Positions 35,484 through 44,504 of a stretch of DNA of 64,000 bases are shown here, in pieces. Made by a program: the position numbers and the translations under genes. Origin of the DNA: Pseudovibrio japonicus (GTDB lineage: Bacteria > Pseudomonadota > Alphaproteobacteria > Rhizobiales > Stappiaceae); contig NZ_BMXE01000001.1 in NCBI RefSeq assembly GCF_014651595.1, forward strand, positions 868,001 through 932,000, given 5' to 3'. Position 1 is the stretch's first letter. Each line of letters opens with the position of its first letter. The notes under the pieces are model-generated. The model worked only from the letters and a program-made list of their open reading frames with translations. It ran no database searches and was not told the origin of the DNA.

Positions 35484-36791
35484 ATGCGCCACTTTACAAC
35501 TAGCGCCGCAGCAGCGCTTATGATGAGTGCCACTCCGGTCCTTGCAGCCGATCTTCCCGTTGCGCCGGAGCCCGTAGAATACGTCCAGATATGTGACGCC
35601 TACGGTATTGGATATTTCTTTATTCCAGGCACTGATACCTGTTTGAGAATCCGAGGTCGTGTTCGTGCTGAATACCGCTTCAATAACTTTGGGGACAGCC
35701 CAAGTGACTGGTCTGACCGGACAAGAAATGACACATCCACTCGTGCACGTGGTTACCTCCGCTTCGATGCTCGCACTCAAACAGAATATGGTCTGCTTCG
35801 CGCGTACATTGATTTCTTCGCGACAGTGGATACGCCAGGCTTTATACAAACCGACAGCTCAGATCCGAACGTGAATAACCCGGTCGGTTCGTTTGGAGTT
35901 CAGCAGGATAACACTGTTCCGACGCTTGACTTTGCGTTCGTGCAGTTTGGCGGTATGACCATTGGTCGTGCACAGTCCTTCTATGACTTCTGGACCGGTT
36001 ATGCATATGGTGCGATCACTACCGTTGCGTATTCTGACCGAAACCTCTGGCTCGGCGGTTATACCTTCGATCTGGGTAACGGCTTGTCCTCCAGCATATC
36101 TGTGGAAGACAGGACTGCTCGTCAGCAAGACCTCTTTGTTGGTGAATATCAAGACCCACGCTTCTTCTTCCAGGGTTACGGCGGTATGCGCTTCCCAAGC
36201 CTTGTTGGAAACATCCGACTTGATCAGGGTTGGGGCTCAGCACAGATCATGGGTGCATTGACCGAGGTTCGTTTTCTTGAAGCCTTCCCATCTGGTAAAC
36301 TTGGATGGGCCGTCGGTGGTGGTGTGGAATTTGATATTCCATGGTTCACCACCAACTGGTTCTCCGGCTTCCAGGGTGTTATTCAGGCAACCTGGGCGCA
36401 AGGTGCACTTGGTTACGTTAACAGTGACTGGCAGAACATTCTCTTTGACGGAACAGATCTGACTACCGATGGGGACGGCCTTGCTACCGGTTGGTCCATT
36501 GCCGGTGGCTTCCGAGCTGACTTCACTCCAGAGTGGAATGCAGCAATTCAGGCTTCCTTCGCTCATGCTAACCAGAAATTCCTGCCGAACCAGGACCAAT
36601 GGGATGTTGTTGGTAAGATCGGTTGGGTACCTGTAAGCGGCTTCGAAATTGGTACTGAGGTTGCCTACCGGAACGTTGATAGGGGCTTCATCTTCCAGGA
36701 GGACTTTAACCAGTTTGAAGATGTCCCAGTTGATGAGTTTGGTGGCCAAAACATCATTGCAATCCTACTCCGTGTTCAACGGGACTTCTGA
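35484..36791 (+). CDS. Outer membrane porin, Omp2/Porin_2 family
   Basis: The 435-residue precursor has a signal peptide (MRHFTTSAAAALMMSATPVLA, cleavage after Ala) and the Porin_2 entry motif CDAYGIGYFFIPGTDTCLRI. This is followed by alternating beta-strand segments ending in a C-terminal Phe (LRVQRDF), as expected for a trimeric beta-barrel that lets small hydrophilic solutes through the outer membrane. The frame is open from 35448. AGGAG lies ahead of the ATG at 35484, so that is the start. Monocistronic with its own terminator. Confidence 0.94.
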   Translation: MRHFTTSAAAALMMSATPVLAADLPVAPEPVEYVQICDAYGIGYFFIPGTDTCLRIRGRVRAEYRFNNFGDSPSDWSDRTRNDTSTRARGYLRFDARTQTEYGLLRAYIDFFATVDTPGFIQTDSSDPNVNNPVGSFGVQQDNTVPTLDFAFVQFGGMTIGRAQSFYDFWTGYAYGAITTVAYSDRNLWLGGYTFDLGNGLSSSISVEDRTARQQDLFVGEYQDPRFFFQGYGGMRFPSLVGNIRLDQGWGSAQIMGALTEVRFLEAFPSGKLGWAVGGGVEFDIPWFTTNWFSGFQGVIQATWAQGALGYVNSDWQNILFDGTDLTTDGDGLATGWSIAGGFRADFTPEWNAAIQASFAHANQKFLPNQDQWDVVGKIGWVPVSGFEIGTEVAYRNVDRGFIFQEDFNQFEDVPVDEFGGQNIIAILLRVQRDF

Positions 36792-36843
36792 GGCCACATG
36801 TCAGAACCCATCGATTACCTAGTGTAGTCGAGAATACGAACTG

Positions 36844-36882
36844 GAAGGGGCGGATCATTGATCCGCCCCTTCTGGTTTTTTT
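36844..36882 (+). terminator. Terminator of the porin gene
   Basis: A 13-base stem (GAAGGGGCGGATC with GATCCGCCCCTTC) with a three-base loop is followed by TGG and seven T. It lies between the porin and the convergent mutL. Confidence 0.9.
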
Positions 36883-36892
36883 GCTTTAAAAA

Positions 36893-38845
36893 TTAGTGCC
36901 GTCCAAACAGGCGCTCGATATCGGAGAGCTTCAGCTCAATCCATGTTGGTCTGCCGTGATTGCATTGACCGGACTTTGGCGTTGCTTCCATGTCACGAAG
37001 CAGATTGTCCATTTCTTCCGGACGCATTCTCCGTCCCGCTCTAATTGAGCCGTGGCAGGCCATCGTTGCAGCCACTAGATCCAGCTTTTCCCGAATGCGA
37101 GTCGAGCTATCATACTCTGCAAAGTCATCCGCCAGGTCTTGCACCAGCGCCTTGATGTTCAACCGCCTGAGCATTGACGGAGTTTCTCGGACCGCAATTG
37201 CCCCCGGACCAAATCGTTCCAGGACAAGGCCGACCTCTTCCAATTCGGGTGCTCGTTCTTCCAGACGCGCGACATCTTCTTCAGGCAGGTCTACAATCTC
37301 CGGGATGAGGAGCATTTGGCGCGATACATCGCGTTTTGCCAGATCCTCTTTGAGTTGCTCATAGACAAGACGCTCATGCGCGGCGTGCTGATCTACGATC
37401 ACCAGCCCGTCTTTGGTTTGCGAGACAATGTAGGTTTCGTGGATCTGTGCTCTTGCAGCTCCAAGCGGGAAACTCTCGCGATCCTCGGGAAGCTCATGCA
37501 CGTGAGCTCGTGAATCAGCTGAAGGAGCATCAACCTGATGGTAAGTTGGTGCACCTACCGATGGCTGTGCAAGTCCATGCTCGGGTGGAGCCGTATAGGT
37601 TGCTGTTGCTTCCATCAGGCCTAGCTGTGTTTCGCTCGATCCAGCTTCTGGAATATCGGTAGCACTCCAAGCTCCTGTCATCTGCTGCTCAGGCCGATAG
37701 GAGGATTGCTCCCAGGAATAGTTTTGTGGCGCTTCCCGGTGGCCTTGGGGTGTATGTACTGATGCACCTGAATGAATATTGAAGCCTGCGCTCTGGCCCA
37801 TTGGGCGAATCGCGTTGATGGCAGATTGGGTGTTAGCTGTGGAGGCGCGGAAACCGGATTGTACGAAGGCATTTTTAAGCGCACCGATCATTAGTCCGCG
37901 AACGAGCTGGCCGTCTCTGAAGCGCACGTCTGCTTTAGCCGGGTGAACGTTCACATCCACTTGATGCGGGTCGAGATCGATGTTCAGCACGACAATTGGA
38001 TGGCGGTCCCGTGAAAGCACATCAGAATAGGCTGCCTTCAGGGAGCCTAAGAGCAACTTATCTCGAACGGGACGGCCATTGACGAAGAAAAACTGGTGCT
38101 GGGAGTTGGCGCGATGGAAGGTTGGCAGGCCTGCATAACCGTAAAGATGGACACCTTCTCTCAATGCCTCGATCTCCATGGCGTTCTTTGTGAACTCGGC
38201 CCCGAGGATTTGGCCGATACGGGCCAGATCTGCGTCATCTCCCGTACAGGCTGGCAGCTCCAGCTGGCGGCGATCGGAACCGGAGAGTGTGAAGCGCACT
38301 GTTGGGTTGGCAAGGGCGATGCGCTTAATGATTTCTGTGATTGCGGTTGCTTCGGCGCGGTCGGATTTCAGGAACTTCAGACGTGCTGGCACGGAGAAGA
38401 AGATATCCTTTACTTCTACTCGCGTTCCGGAGTTCAGGGCTGCCGGTTCAATGTCGTGATTCTGACCGCCTTCAACCTCAATCTTCCAGGCGTGTGGTTC
38501 GGAGACATGGCGTGTTGTGATTTCAAGCCGCGAGATCGCGCCAATGGAGGGCAGCGCTTCTCCGCGAAAACCCATGGTGCGGATGTCCATGAGGTCATCT
38601 TCAGGCAGTTTTGACGTGCAATGGCGTCGGACTGCCAGTTGCAGGTCTTCCTTCGTCATACCGGCGCCATTGTCCGTTATGCGCAACAGGCTTTTGCCAC
38701 CGGAGGCTGTTACGATTTCGATGCGCGTAGCCCCGGCATCGACCGCGTTTTCAACCAGCTCCTTGACGACACTTGCTGGCCGCTCAATCACTTCACCAGC
38801 GGCAATTCTGTTGATCGTCGTATCGCTAAGTTGTCTTACCGCCAT
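36893..38845 (-). CDS. mutL: DNA mismatch repair protein MutL
   Basis: The 650-residue MutL has an N-terminal GHKL ATPase with ELVENAVDAGATRI (motif I), DNGAGM and TMGFRGEALPSIG. The low-conservation linker covers residues 330-450. The C-terminal dimerisation domain contains DQHAAHERLVYE, a DQHA-x2-E-x4-E motif that marks MutL with latent endonuclease activity. This fits a bacterium without MutH. Typical length. It ends six bases from the ATTAGTG after the porin terminator. Confidence 0.95.
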   Translation of the reverse strand: MAVRQLSDTTINRIAAGEVIERPASVVKELVENAVDAGATRIEIVTASGGKSLLRITDNGAGMTKEDLQLAVRRHCTSKLPEDDLMDIRTMGFRGEALPSIGAISRLEITTRHVSEPHAWKIEVEGGQNHDIEPAALNSGTRVEVKDIFFSVPARLKFLKSDRAEATAITEIIKRIALANPTVRFTLSGSDRRQLELPACTGDDADLARIGQILGAEFTKNAMEIEALREGVHLYGYAGLPTFHRANSQHQFFFVNGRPVRDKLLLGSLKAAYSDVLSRDRHPIVVLNIDLDPHQVDVNVHPAKADVRFRDGQLVRGLMIGALKNAFVQSGFRASTANTQSAINAIRPMGQSAGFNIHSGASVHTPQGHREAPQNYSWEQSSYRPEQQMTGAWSATDIPEAGSSETQLGLMEATATYTAPPEHGLAQPSVGAPTYHQVDAPSADSRAHVHELPEDRESFPLGAARAQIHETYIVSQTKDGLVIVDQHAAHERLVYEQLKEDLAKRDVSRQMLLIPEIVDLPEEDVARLEERAPELEEVGLVLERFGPGAIAVRETPSMLRRLNIKALVQDLADDFAEYDSSTRIREKLDLVAATMACHGSIRAGRRMRPEEMDNLLRDMEATPKSGQCNHGRPTWIELKLSDIERLFGRH

Positions 38846-39047
38846 AACCGCTCCGTCTTAAAACATTGTCATGCTTAATACATGGCGCATCCAAATCAAA
38901 TTTGTGACAGAGATTTGCGTCCAGTATCAATGCGGGGTGCGGTGATGATATCTACTTGCCGCCGCCGCCAGCTCAAGCTATGAGGATTTGGCTCAAGTCT
39001 ACTCTTTTTTCAAGAGCGTATCCAAGTTTCCTCCAAGAGAACCTCAT

Positions 39048-39902
39048 ATGAAGCAGCAATCCCCAATCACCGGCCTTGGCCAGATCGCAGATCAATTCAA
39101 TGGCATTCTATGTGATGTCTGGGGTGTTTTACATAATGGGGTGAGCTCTTATCCTGCAGCAATTGAAGCGCTTGAGACGTATAAGGCCCATTATAACGGA
39201 CCTGTCGTGCTGATTACCAATGCGCCCCGTCCTGCCAATGAGATTGCAGAGCACCTGCGGGGCTTGGGTGTTCCTGAAACCTGTTACGATTCGATTGTCT
39301 CGTCAGGAGATGTGGTTCAGGCGGATCTTCGGGCCATGGACCATGCAAAAGTCTATCATATCGGTCCGGAAAAGAATCATAACTTGTTTCACGGCAGCAG
39401 CTTTGACTTTGTGGCGCCTGAGGCTGCGGATGTTGTTGTTTGCTCAGGCCTGAACGACAGGCGGGTGGAAGAGCCGGAGGACTACCGCTCCCATTTTGAG
39501 GAGCTTTTGAAGCTTGATCTGGCTCTCATTTGTGCCAACCCAGACATTGTTGCCGAACAAGGCGACAAGTTGGTCTGGTGTGCTGGCGCTCTGGCAAAGC
39601 TTTATGAGGAAATGGGCGGACGGGTCATTATTACAGGCAAACCCCACCATCCGATCTACGATATGGCGTGTTCCAAGCTTAATGCACATGCGGGCAGAGC
39701 GCTTGAGAAATCCGAAGTTCTAGCGATTGGAGATGGTCTGCCGACAGACATCAGAGGCGCAAACGCACAGGGCATTAGCGCGTTGTTTCTAACCGGTGGT
39801 ATTCATGCAGCAGATCTGTCTAGTGGTGCCAATACGGTTGGCACTATGCTCAAGAACGAAGGGCTGCAGGTGCACAGCTTTATGGAACGTCTGAACTGGT
39901 GA
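39048..39902 (+). CDS. TIGR01459 family HAD-type hydrolase
   Basis: The 284-residue protein is a HAD superfamily phosphatase with a NagD-like C2 cap. The nucleophile motif is CDVWGVLHNG, where the first Asp is the nucleophile. VLITNAPRP is motif II and GDGLPTDIRGANAQG is motif III/IV with the Mg ligands. The TIGR01459 family is frequent in alphaproteobacteria; its substrate is unknown. A TTG at 38988 lies in frame, but the ATG at 39048 gives the usual start. It is a single gene. Confidence 0.85.
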   Translation: MKQQSPITGLGQIADQFNGILCDVWGVLHNGVSSYPAAIEALETYKAHYNGPVVLITNAPRPANEIAEHLRGLGVPETCYDSIVSSGDVVQADLRAMDHAKVYHIGPEKNHNLFHGSSFDFVAPEAADVVVCSGLNDRRVEEPEDYRSHFEELLKLDLALICANPDIVAEQGDKLVWCAGALAKLYEEMGGRVIITGKPHHPIYDMACSKLNAHAGRALEKSEVLAIGDGLPTDIRGANAQGISALFLTGGIHAADLSSGANTVGTMLKNEGLQVHSFMERLNW

Positions 39903-40082
39903 TCGTGCGGCGGTTTTAGCTTGGAACTGAACCAGATTTTTGATTTTAATCGAGCCTTGTGAGAAGGCCGGCATCAACTTACCGGATATATTGCAAAGCA
40001 GTCTGCGTCTTTTCTGAGTGAGCAAACTGCTTTTGCCTCTTTATTGAGGGCTGATGTTGCCCACTCGCCGAGCGCGATCAAG

Positions 40083-40754
40083 TTAGGCGAACAGCTTGTC
40101 GATGTCGTCTTGCTGTACGTCTCCGAGCATTGCGTCGATCTCATCCTGAGAGACACCTTCGCCCTTTTGCTGAGGCCCGTGAAGAATCAGTTCACGCTTG
40201 CGGCGCTCTTCCTCGGTTTCTTCAAGAGGGCTATCTTCAATTTCCTGCTTGAGGCGCAAGCGCTCAACAAAGTTAGACACACGCTCGTCAATTGTGTTCA
40301 GCGTATTAACCACCTTGGAGATGCGCTGACCAGTGATGTCCTGAAAGGCACAGGCCTGAAAGATCTCCATCACCTGATTGTTGACGGTGTCCTGATAGGC
40401 TTGGGTATCGTCCGGGTCAGCAGCCATGATGGCTTCAGCTGCTTCCATGATTGTGTGCGTTGCCTCCTCGGTTGAGGAAACAATAGCATCCAGCTCCCGG
40501 CCAGCTTCAGGTATATGGTTATCTCTCATATCCGCGACACGAAGCTTGCTGATCTCGGCTTTCATCCGAGCAATTTCTGCGCCGATTTCTGCCAGTTCCA
40601 AGGTCACCGCAGGTTGGACGTGTTCAATGATGTCCCCCATTGACCCTGTCATAACCTCGGCAAGACCCATCACATCAGTGAGTGTAACTTCGCTCGATTT
40701 CTCACGGCTTTCTTCCAAAAAGTCTATGAGTTGCTGAATATCAATTTTGCTCAA
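40083..40754 (-). CDS. cheZ: Chemotaxis phosphatase CheZ-like
   Basis: The 223-residue all-helical protein resembles CheZ, which speeds dephosphorylation of CheY-P. It has ACAFQDITGQRISKVV in the long helical hairpin, holding the catalytic Gln of CheZ, and a C-terminal QDDIDKLFA resembling the CheY-binding tail. The cheY gene lies 181 bases upstream on the same strand. Many rhizobia lack CheZ and use a second CheY as phosphate sink, so its presence is notable. No flagellar or receptor genes are in the window. Confidence 0.8.
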   Translation of the reverse strand: MSKIDIQQLIDFLEESREKSSEVTLTDVMGLAEVMTGSMGDIIEHVQPAVTLELAEIGAEIARMKAEISKLRVADMRDNHIPEAGRELDAIVSSTEEATHTIMEAAEAIMAADPDDTQAYQDTVNNQVMEIFQACAFQDITGQRISKVVNTLNTIDERVSNFVERLRLKQEIEDSPLEETEEERRKRELILHGPQQKGEGVSQDEIDAMLGDVQQDDIDKLFA

Positions 40755-40934
40755 AACAACACTCTTCCCTTTACCTAAGTAGGGAACGTCTCCGCCAGCA
40801 AGCTAACTTGTCCGCCAGTTCAGAGCTCTACCCGACCTTGTAAATCGGTCAGTTGGGTGCACAGAAGGGTTGGGGCGCATTCCATAAGGCGTCCTCACCC
40901 CAGCCCGTGTTCTTCAAATTGTGCGCAAGGCAAA

Positions 40935-41318
40935 TTAGTCAGCGAAAACCGCTTCGATTTTGCCCTTAAGCGTTTGCGCGTTAAACGGCTTAACGATGTA
41001 GTTGTTAACCCCTGCCTTTTTCGCAGCGATCACGTTTTCCGTTTTAGACTCAGCTGTAACCATGATGAATGGCGTCTTCGTCAGAGCCGCATCCTGTCTG
41101 ACCTGCTTAAGCAGCTCGTAGCCAGTCATCGGTTCCATGTTCCAATCCGAGATAATCAGGCCATAGCGACGCTGCTTCATCTTCTCGTAGGCCTCAGTGC
41201 CATCAGCCGCATCATCGATGTCCGTAAAGCCCAGTTGCTTCAACAGGTTACGAATGATTCGAATCATGGTCTTATAATCATCGACGACCAAAATTGGCAT
41301 CTGAAGATCAAGGGCCAT
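40935..41318 (-). CDS. cheY: CheY-like single-domain response regulator
   Basis: The 127-residue protein is a stand-alone receiver domain. The acidic pair is in ILVVDDYKTM. The phospho-acceptor Asp is in IISDWNM, Thr in MVTAES and Lys in IVKPFN, all consistent with CheY, which controls flagellar motor switching. The frame extends to 41378. GGAG lies six bases ahead of the ATG at 41318, so that is chosen. CheZ lies downstream, and the two form a chemotaxis output module. Confidence 0.85.
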   Translation of the reverse strand: MALDLQMPILVVDDYKTMIRIIRNLLKQLGFTDIDDAADGTEAYEKMKQRRYGLIISDWNMEPMTGYELLKQVRQDAALTKTPFIMVTAESKTENVIAAKKAGVNNYIVKPFNAQTLKGKIEAVFAD

Positions 41319-41596
41319 GTACAACTCCATATTCTCAAGAGGCTGCCGTTGCCTCTCTGCTATACTCACGGCGACCACGACATTGTTCGGTCACACCGGA
41401 CGCAGGTGTCCTTCCAAAAAAGGGGTCCCCACCAATTCAACTTCGCGAAATTAACCGCGCTACGTTATAGTTAGGTTAATTTCTCTAATACGATTTCAAT
41501 AATGCTAAAAGCCTAATTGTTTTTTATGGGCCTGGTTACTAGCTTTTCTCCGCGTTTTACAGGCAATAATGCCTGTGGTTAATCCGAGGAAACACC

Positions 41597-42043
41597 ATGC
41601 TCAGCCTCCGTCCGCTTGCCTATGAAGACCTTTCCGTCGGCATGACCGAAGTTTTTGTTAAGCACGTCAGCTCTCAGGACATTGTCGGTTTCGCGGAGGT
41701 TTCGGGTGATCGAAACCCGATCCACCTGTCAGAGCACTTTGCGGCCAAAACCCCATTCAAAACTCGTATTGCTCACGGCCTTTATACCGCGAGCCTTATC
41801 TCAGCCGTACTTGGCACACGGCTTCCGGGCCCAGGTGCAATTTATTTGTCTCAATCTTTAAATTTCCGCGCGCCTGTGTATATCGGCGACGATATCGAGG
41901 TTCGGGTGAGCGTTGCAGAGCTGATTGATAAGGGCTGCCGCGCGCGGCTGGATTGCAAATGTCTGGTGGACGGCAAGGTGGTTCTGGAAGGGGAAGCAAT
42001 GGTGAAAGTCCCTGCTCAGGCAGAAATGGATATCCCCCTTTAA
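41597..42043 (+). CDS. MaoC-like hotdog-fold dehydratase
   Basis: The 148-residue single hotdog protein matches the MaoC/(R)-specific enoyl-CoA hydratase family. The catalytic dyad region DRNPIHLSEHFA is typical (Asp and His), and RIAHGLYTASLIS follows it. LSQSLNFRAPVYIGD is the later signature. It probably hydrates a trans-2-enoyl-CoA in fatty acid oxidation or polyester metabolism; the exact substrate is unknown. Single gene with no obvious partner. Confidence 0.85.
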   Translation: MLSLRPLAYEDLSVGMTEVFVKHVSSQDIVGFAEVSGDRNPIHLSEHFAAKTPFKTRIAHGLYTASLISAVLGTRLPGPGAIYLSQSLNFRAPVYIGDDIEVRVSVAELIDKGCRARLDCKCLVDGKVVLEGEAMVKVPAQAEMDIPL

Positions 42044-42211
42044 TTGAAATTTCCTGCGAAGAACTTGCAGTTTCTTGTGTCCGGTCCAGCAAACCTTCTC
42101 TGAAGAGCTTGACGGGGCGGGCTCCACACGGCACCGTCTCGCAAAATTCTAGAAATTTAGAGTATGTTGCGCTCTAAGCATTTGTGCACCAGACTCTGGA
42201 TCTTCATTTTC

Positions 42212-42262
42212 ACGCGTATTCTTATCCGAAAACCGGAACCGCCTTTCGGGAGTACGCTCTAG
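42212..42262. repeat. Rhizobiales-type intergenic palindromic repeat
   Basis: The core TTATCCGAAAACCGG and TTTCGGG with a CGCTCT end matches, from memory, an intergenic palindrome frequent in Rhizobiales. CCGAAA (42226-42231) and TTTCGG (42244-42249) are the inner arms. It lies just upstream of ribF. Function unknown; maybe a mobile or regulatory element. Confidence 0.55.
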
Positions 42263-42277
42263 CGGGAAGTACAGTTC

Positions 42278-43279
42278 ATGGGTGAGCCGGTCAAACAGGC
42301 GCATTCTTTTCAGCATATTACCGACCTAGCGCAGTTTCCTGACAAACTGCGCGGCGGTGTTGTCGCAATCGGGAATTTTGATGGTGTGCATCGCGGGCAC
42401 CGGGCTGTACTTGATTTAGCGCGGGATGAGGCTGCCAAGCGCGGCGTCCCTGCCCTTGCCATGACGTTTGAGCCGCATCCGCGGACGTTCTTCCGGCCAG
42501 ATCAGCCGGTGTTTCGGTTGACGCCAAGCCACATCAAAGCAGAGATCCTTGAAGCGGAACATCTGGATGGTGTGATTGAGCTGCCTTTTACGAAAGAGTT
42601 CGCCAGTATGCCTGCGGAGGATTTTGTGAAGAATATTCTGGTTGAGCGTCTGGGAATTTCGCAGAGCATCACCGGATATGATTTCCACTTTGGCAAAGGC
42701 CGTCAGGGAACGCCTGAGTTTTTGCGCGAAGCTGGTGAGACCAATGGGTTTACGGTGACCATTGTTGGAGCAGAAGGCGATGAAGGCGGCGAGGTGATTT
42801 CCTCAAGCCGCATTCGTGAGGCTCTTGCGAAGGGTGATCTGGCGACGGCGAATGGTTTGCTGGGATACCGCTATTTTGTTGAGGCGACCGTTCAGCATGG
42901 CGAAAAGCGTGGCCGTGAGTTGGGGTATCCGACTGCCAACCTGAAGCTTGCTGATAATTGCGAGTTGATGGAAGGCGTTTACGCGGTTCAGGTCAAGATT
43001 GACGGTCTGATGCATGACGGTGTGGCGAGCTTTGGTCGCCGCCCGACCTTTGATGATGGCGCACCACTGCTTGAAGTGCATGTGTTTGACTTTAGCGGCG
43101 ATTTGTATGAAAAGCTGGTCACCGTCTGCTTTATCGGCTTTATCCGGGCCGAACTTAAATTTGACGGCATTGAAGGCTTAATTAGCCAGATGGATCAGGA
43201 TAGTGCAGAAGCGCGCGCGATGATTGCTTCCATGCGACCGCTTTCACATCTGGATCAGATGCTTAACACCGATTCCTAG
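42278..43279 (+). CDS. ribF: Bifunctional riboflavin kinase/FAD synthetase RibF
   Basis: The 333-residue enzyme phosphorylates riboflavin to FMN and adenylates it to FAD. The N-terminal nucleotidyltransferase domain begins with GNFDGVHRGH, an HxGH-type motif, and has ISSSRIREALAKGD near residue 170. The C-terminal kinase domain carries GRELGYPTANL, then VASFGRRPTFDDG. The length is typical. A degenerate intergenic repeat lies upstream and a hairpin follows the stop. In some genomes ribF precedes ileS; here two EamA genes separate them. Confidence 0.96.
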   Translation: MGEPVKQAHSFQHITDLAQFPDKLRGGVVAIGNFDGVHRGHRAVLDLARDEAAKRGVPALAMTFEPHPRTFFRPDQPVFRLTPSHIKAEILEAEHLDGVIELPFTKEFASMPAEDFVKNILVERLGISQSITGYDFHFGKGRQGTPEFLREAGETNGFTVTIVGAEGDEGGEVISSSRIREALAKGDLATANGLLGYRYFVEATVQHGEKRGRELGYPTANLKLADNCELMEGVYAVQVKIDGLMHDGVASFGRRPTFDDGAPLLEVHVFDFSGDLYEKLVTVCFIGFIRAELKFDGIEGLISQMDQDSAEARAMIASMRPLSHLDQMLNTDS

Positions 43280-43316
43280 AGCGTTGCGGCAGTCAACGAA
43301 GCCGCTGTAATGCTCT
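43278..43316 (+). repeat. Hairpin after ribF, AGAGCG/CGCTCT-type
   Basis: AGAGCGTTGCGGC and GCCGCTGTAATGCTCT can pair imperfectly across about ten bases. No T tract follows, so this may be a repeat remnant rather than a terminator. Confidence 0.4.
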
Positions 43317-43403
43317 CCTGAATCGCAATTTACTGAACACCCCCCAACAATGAACAATCAAAGTGCGGGGTGCTCTTCGGTCCAGAACCCAGAAAGAGAC
43401 ATC

Positions 43404-44342
43404 ATGACATCAGTGACCATACGGGGCGGGACAGGCGGCTCCGATAGTGTGTTGCATGGCGTGTTGTTGATGGTGTTCGGGTTGCTCATTCTTTCGAGCA
43501 CTGATGGGGTGGTGAAGTATCTTTCCGAGTTTTTCTCACCATTAACCATCTCCTTTTTTCGATTTTCCGTGCAGCTTTTCATCATTCTGGTGATTGCACT
43601 GTTTCAGAAACGCAGCTGGTACAGCCTACTCAAAGAAACCACCCTTCCGCTGTTCTGCCGCGGATTGCTGTTGGCGCTGGGATCAGTCTTTGTCGTCTTT
43701 GCCCTGAAGTTTCTGCCGCTGACAGATGCGCTAGCTATCTTTTTTGTGCAGCCGGTCATTCTGGTGGTGTTGTCTGCCGTCCTCCTGAAGGAACGGGTTG
43801 GTCCGAAACGCTGGTTAGCAGTTTTGATCGGCTTTGCGGGTGTTGTTGTCATCATGCGGCCGGGCACAGGTGTGTTCCATCCGGCGAGCCTGCTCATGCT
43901 GGCAGCCGCGTTCACATTTGCCTGCTATCTCATTTTGACGCGGAAGCTCTCCGGGCAAGCCTCGCAGCTGGCGATCCAGTTTGCGACCGGGTTTGCCGGG
44001 ACCATCCTGATCCTGCCGATCATCATCTACGCGGGGCTGAGTGGCTTTGGCGGCGATCTGATCATTGCAGATCAAACTGCCAGTTTCACATTGCCTGTTT
44101 TGTTTCTGTTTTGCCTTGGCGGAGCCGGTCTGTTTGCGCATGTTCTATTGGTCAAAGCCTTTGAAAGAGCGCCTGCTTCGGTTCTTGCGCCGATCAATTA
44201 CGTGGAGATTATCTCTGCAACAATCATCGGGTACCTGGTCTTCAACGAGATCCCGGATGAGTTTGTTTGGTTGGGAGTTGGCCTGCTGATTTGTAGTGGC
44301 CTGATACTGGCGCATGCGGAGCGAAAGCCGTCTCGCACATAA
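43404..44342 (+). CDS. EamA family DMT transporter (first of tandem pair)
   Basis: The 312-residue integral membrane protein has ten predicted helices in two EamA repeats. Segments such as LPLTDALAIFFVQPVILVVL and ERAPASVLAPINYVEIISATI are typical of the RhaT/EamA exporters. The ATG at 43404 has AAAGAG upstream; an ATG at 43350 is less likely. The next gene is a clear paralogue. Substrate unknown; such proteins export metabolites such as amino acid derivatives or S-adenosylmethionine. Confidence 0.82.
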   Translation: MTSVTIRGGTGGSDSVLHGVLLMVFGLLILSSTDGVVKYLSEFFSPLTISFFRFSVQLFIILVIALFQKRSWYSLLKETTLPLFCRGLLLALGSVFVVFALKFLPLTDALAIFFVQPVILVVLSAVLLKERVGPKRWLAVLIGFAGVVVIMRPGTGVFHPASLLMLAAAFTFACYLILTRKLSGQASQLAIQFATGFAGTILILPIIIYAGLSGFGGDLIIADQTASFTLPVLFLFCLGGAGLFAHVLLVKAFERAPASVLAPINYVEIISATIIGYLVFNEIPDEFVWLGVGLLICSGLILAHAERKPSRT

Positions 44343-44504
44343 TGTTGAGGGGCAGAACAGGTATTCTTTAGATAACCGCACTGAATAGCTTCAGGCCAAC
44401 GGATTGTTTTGGTTGCACGAAACGATAGCAAGTGCGTCAATATGGACACCTACCCGTAGCTCTGGCTCTGATATGTCAGCGTGCCCCCAGATTTCGAGAA
44501 CAAC

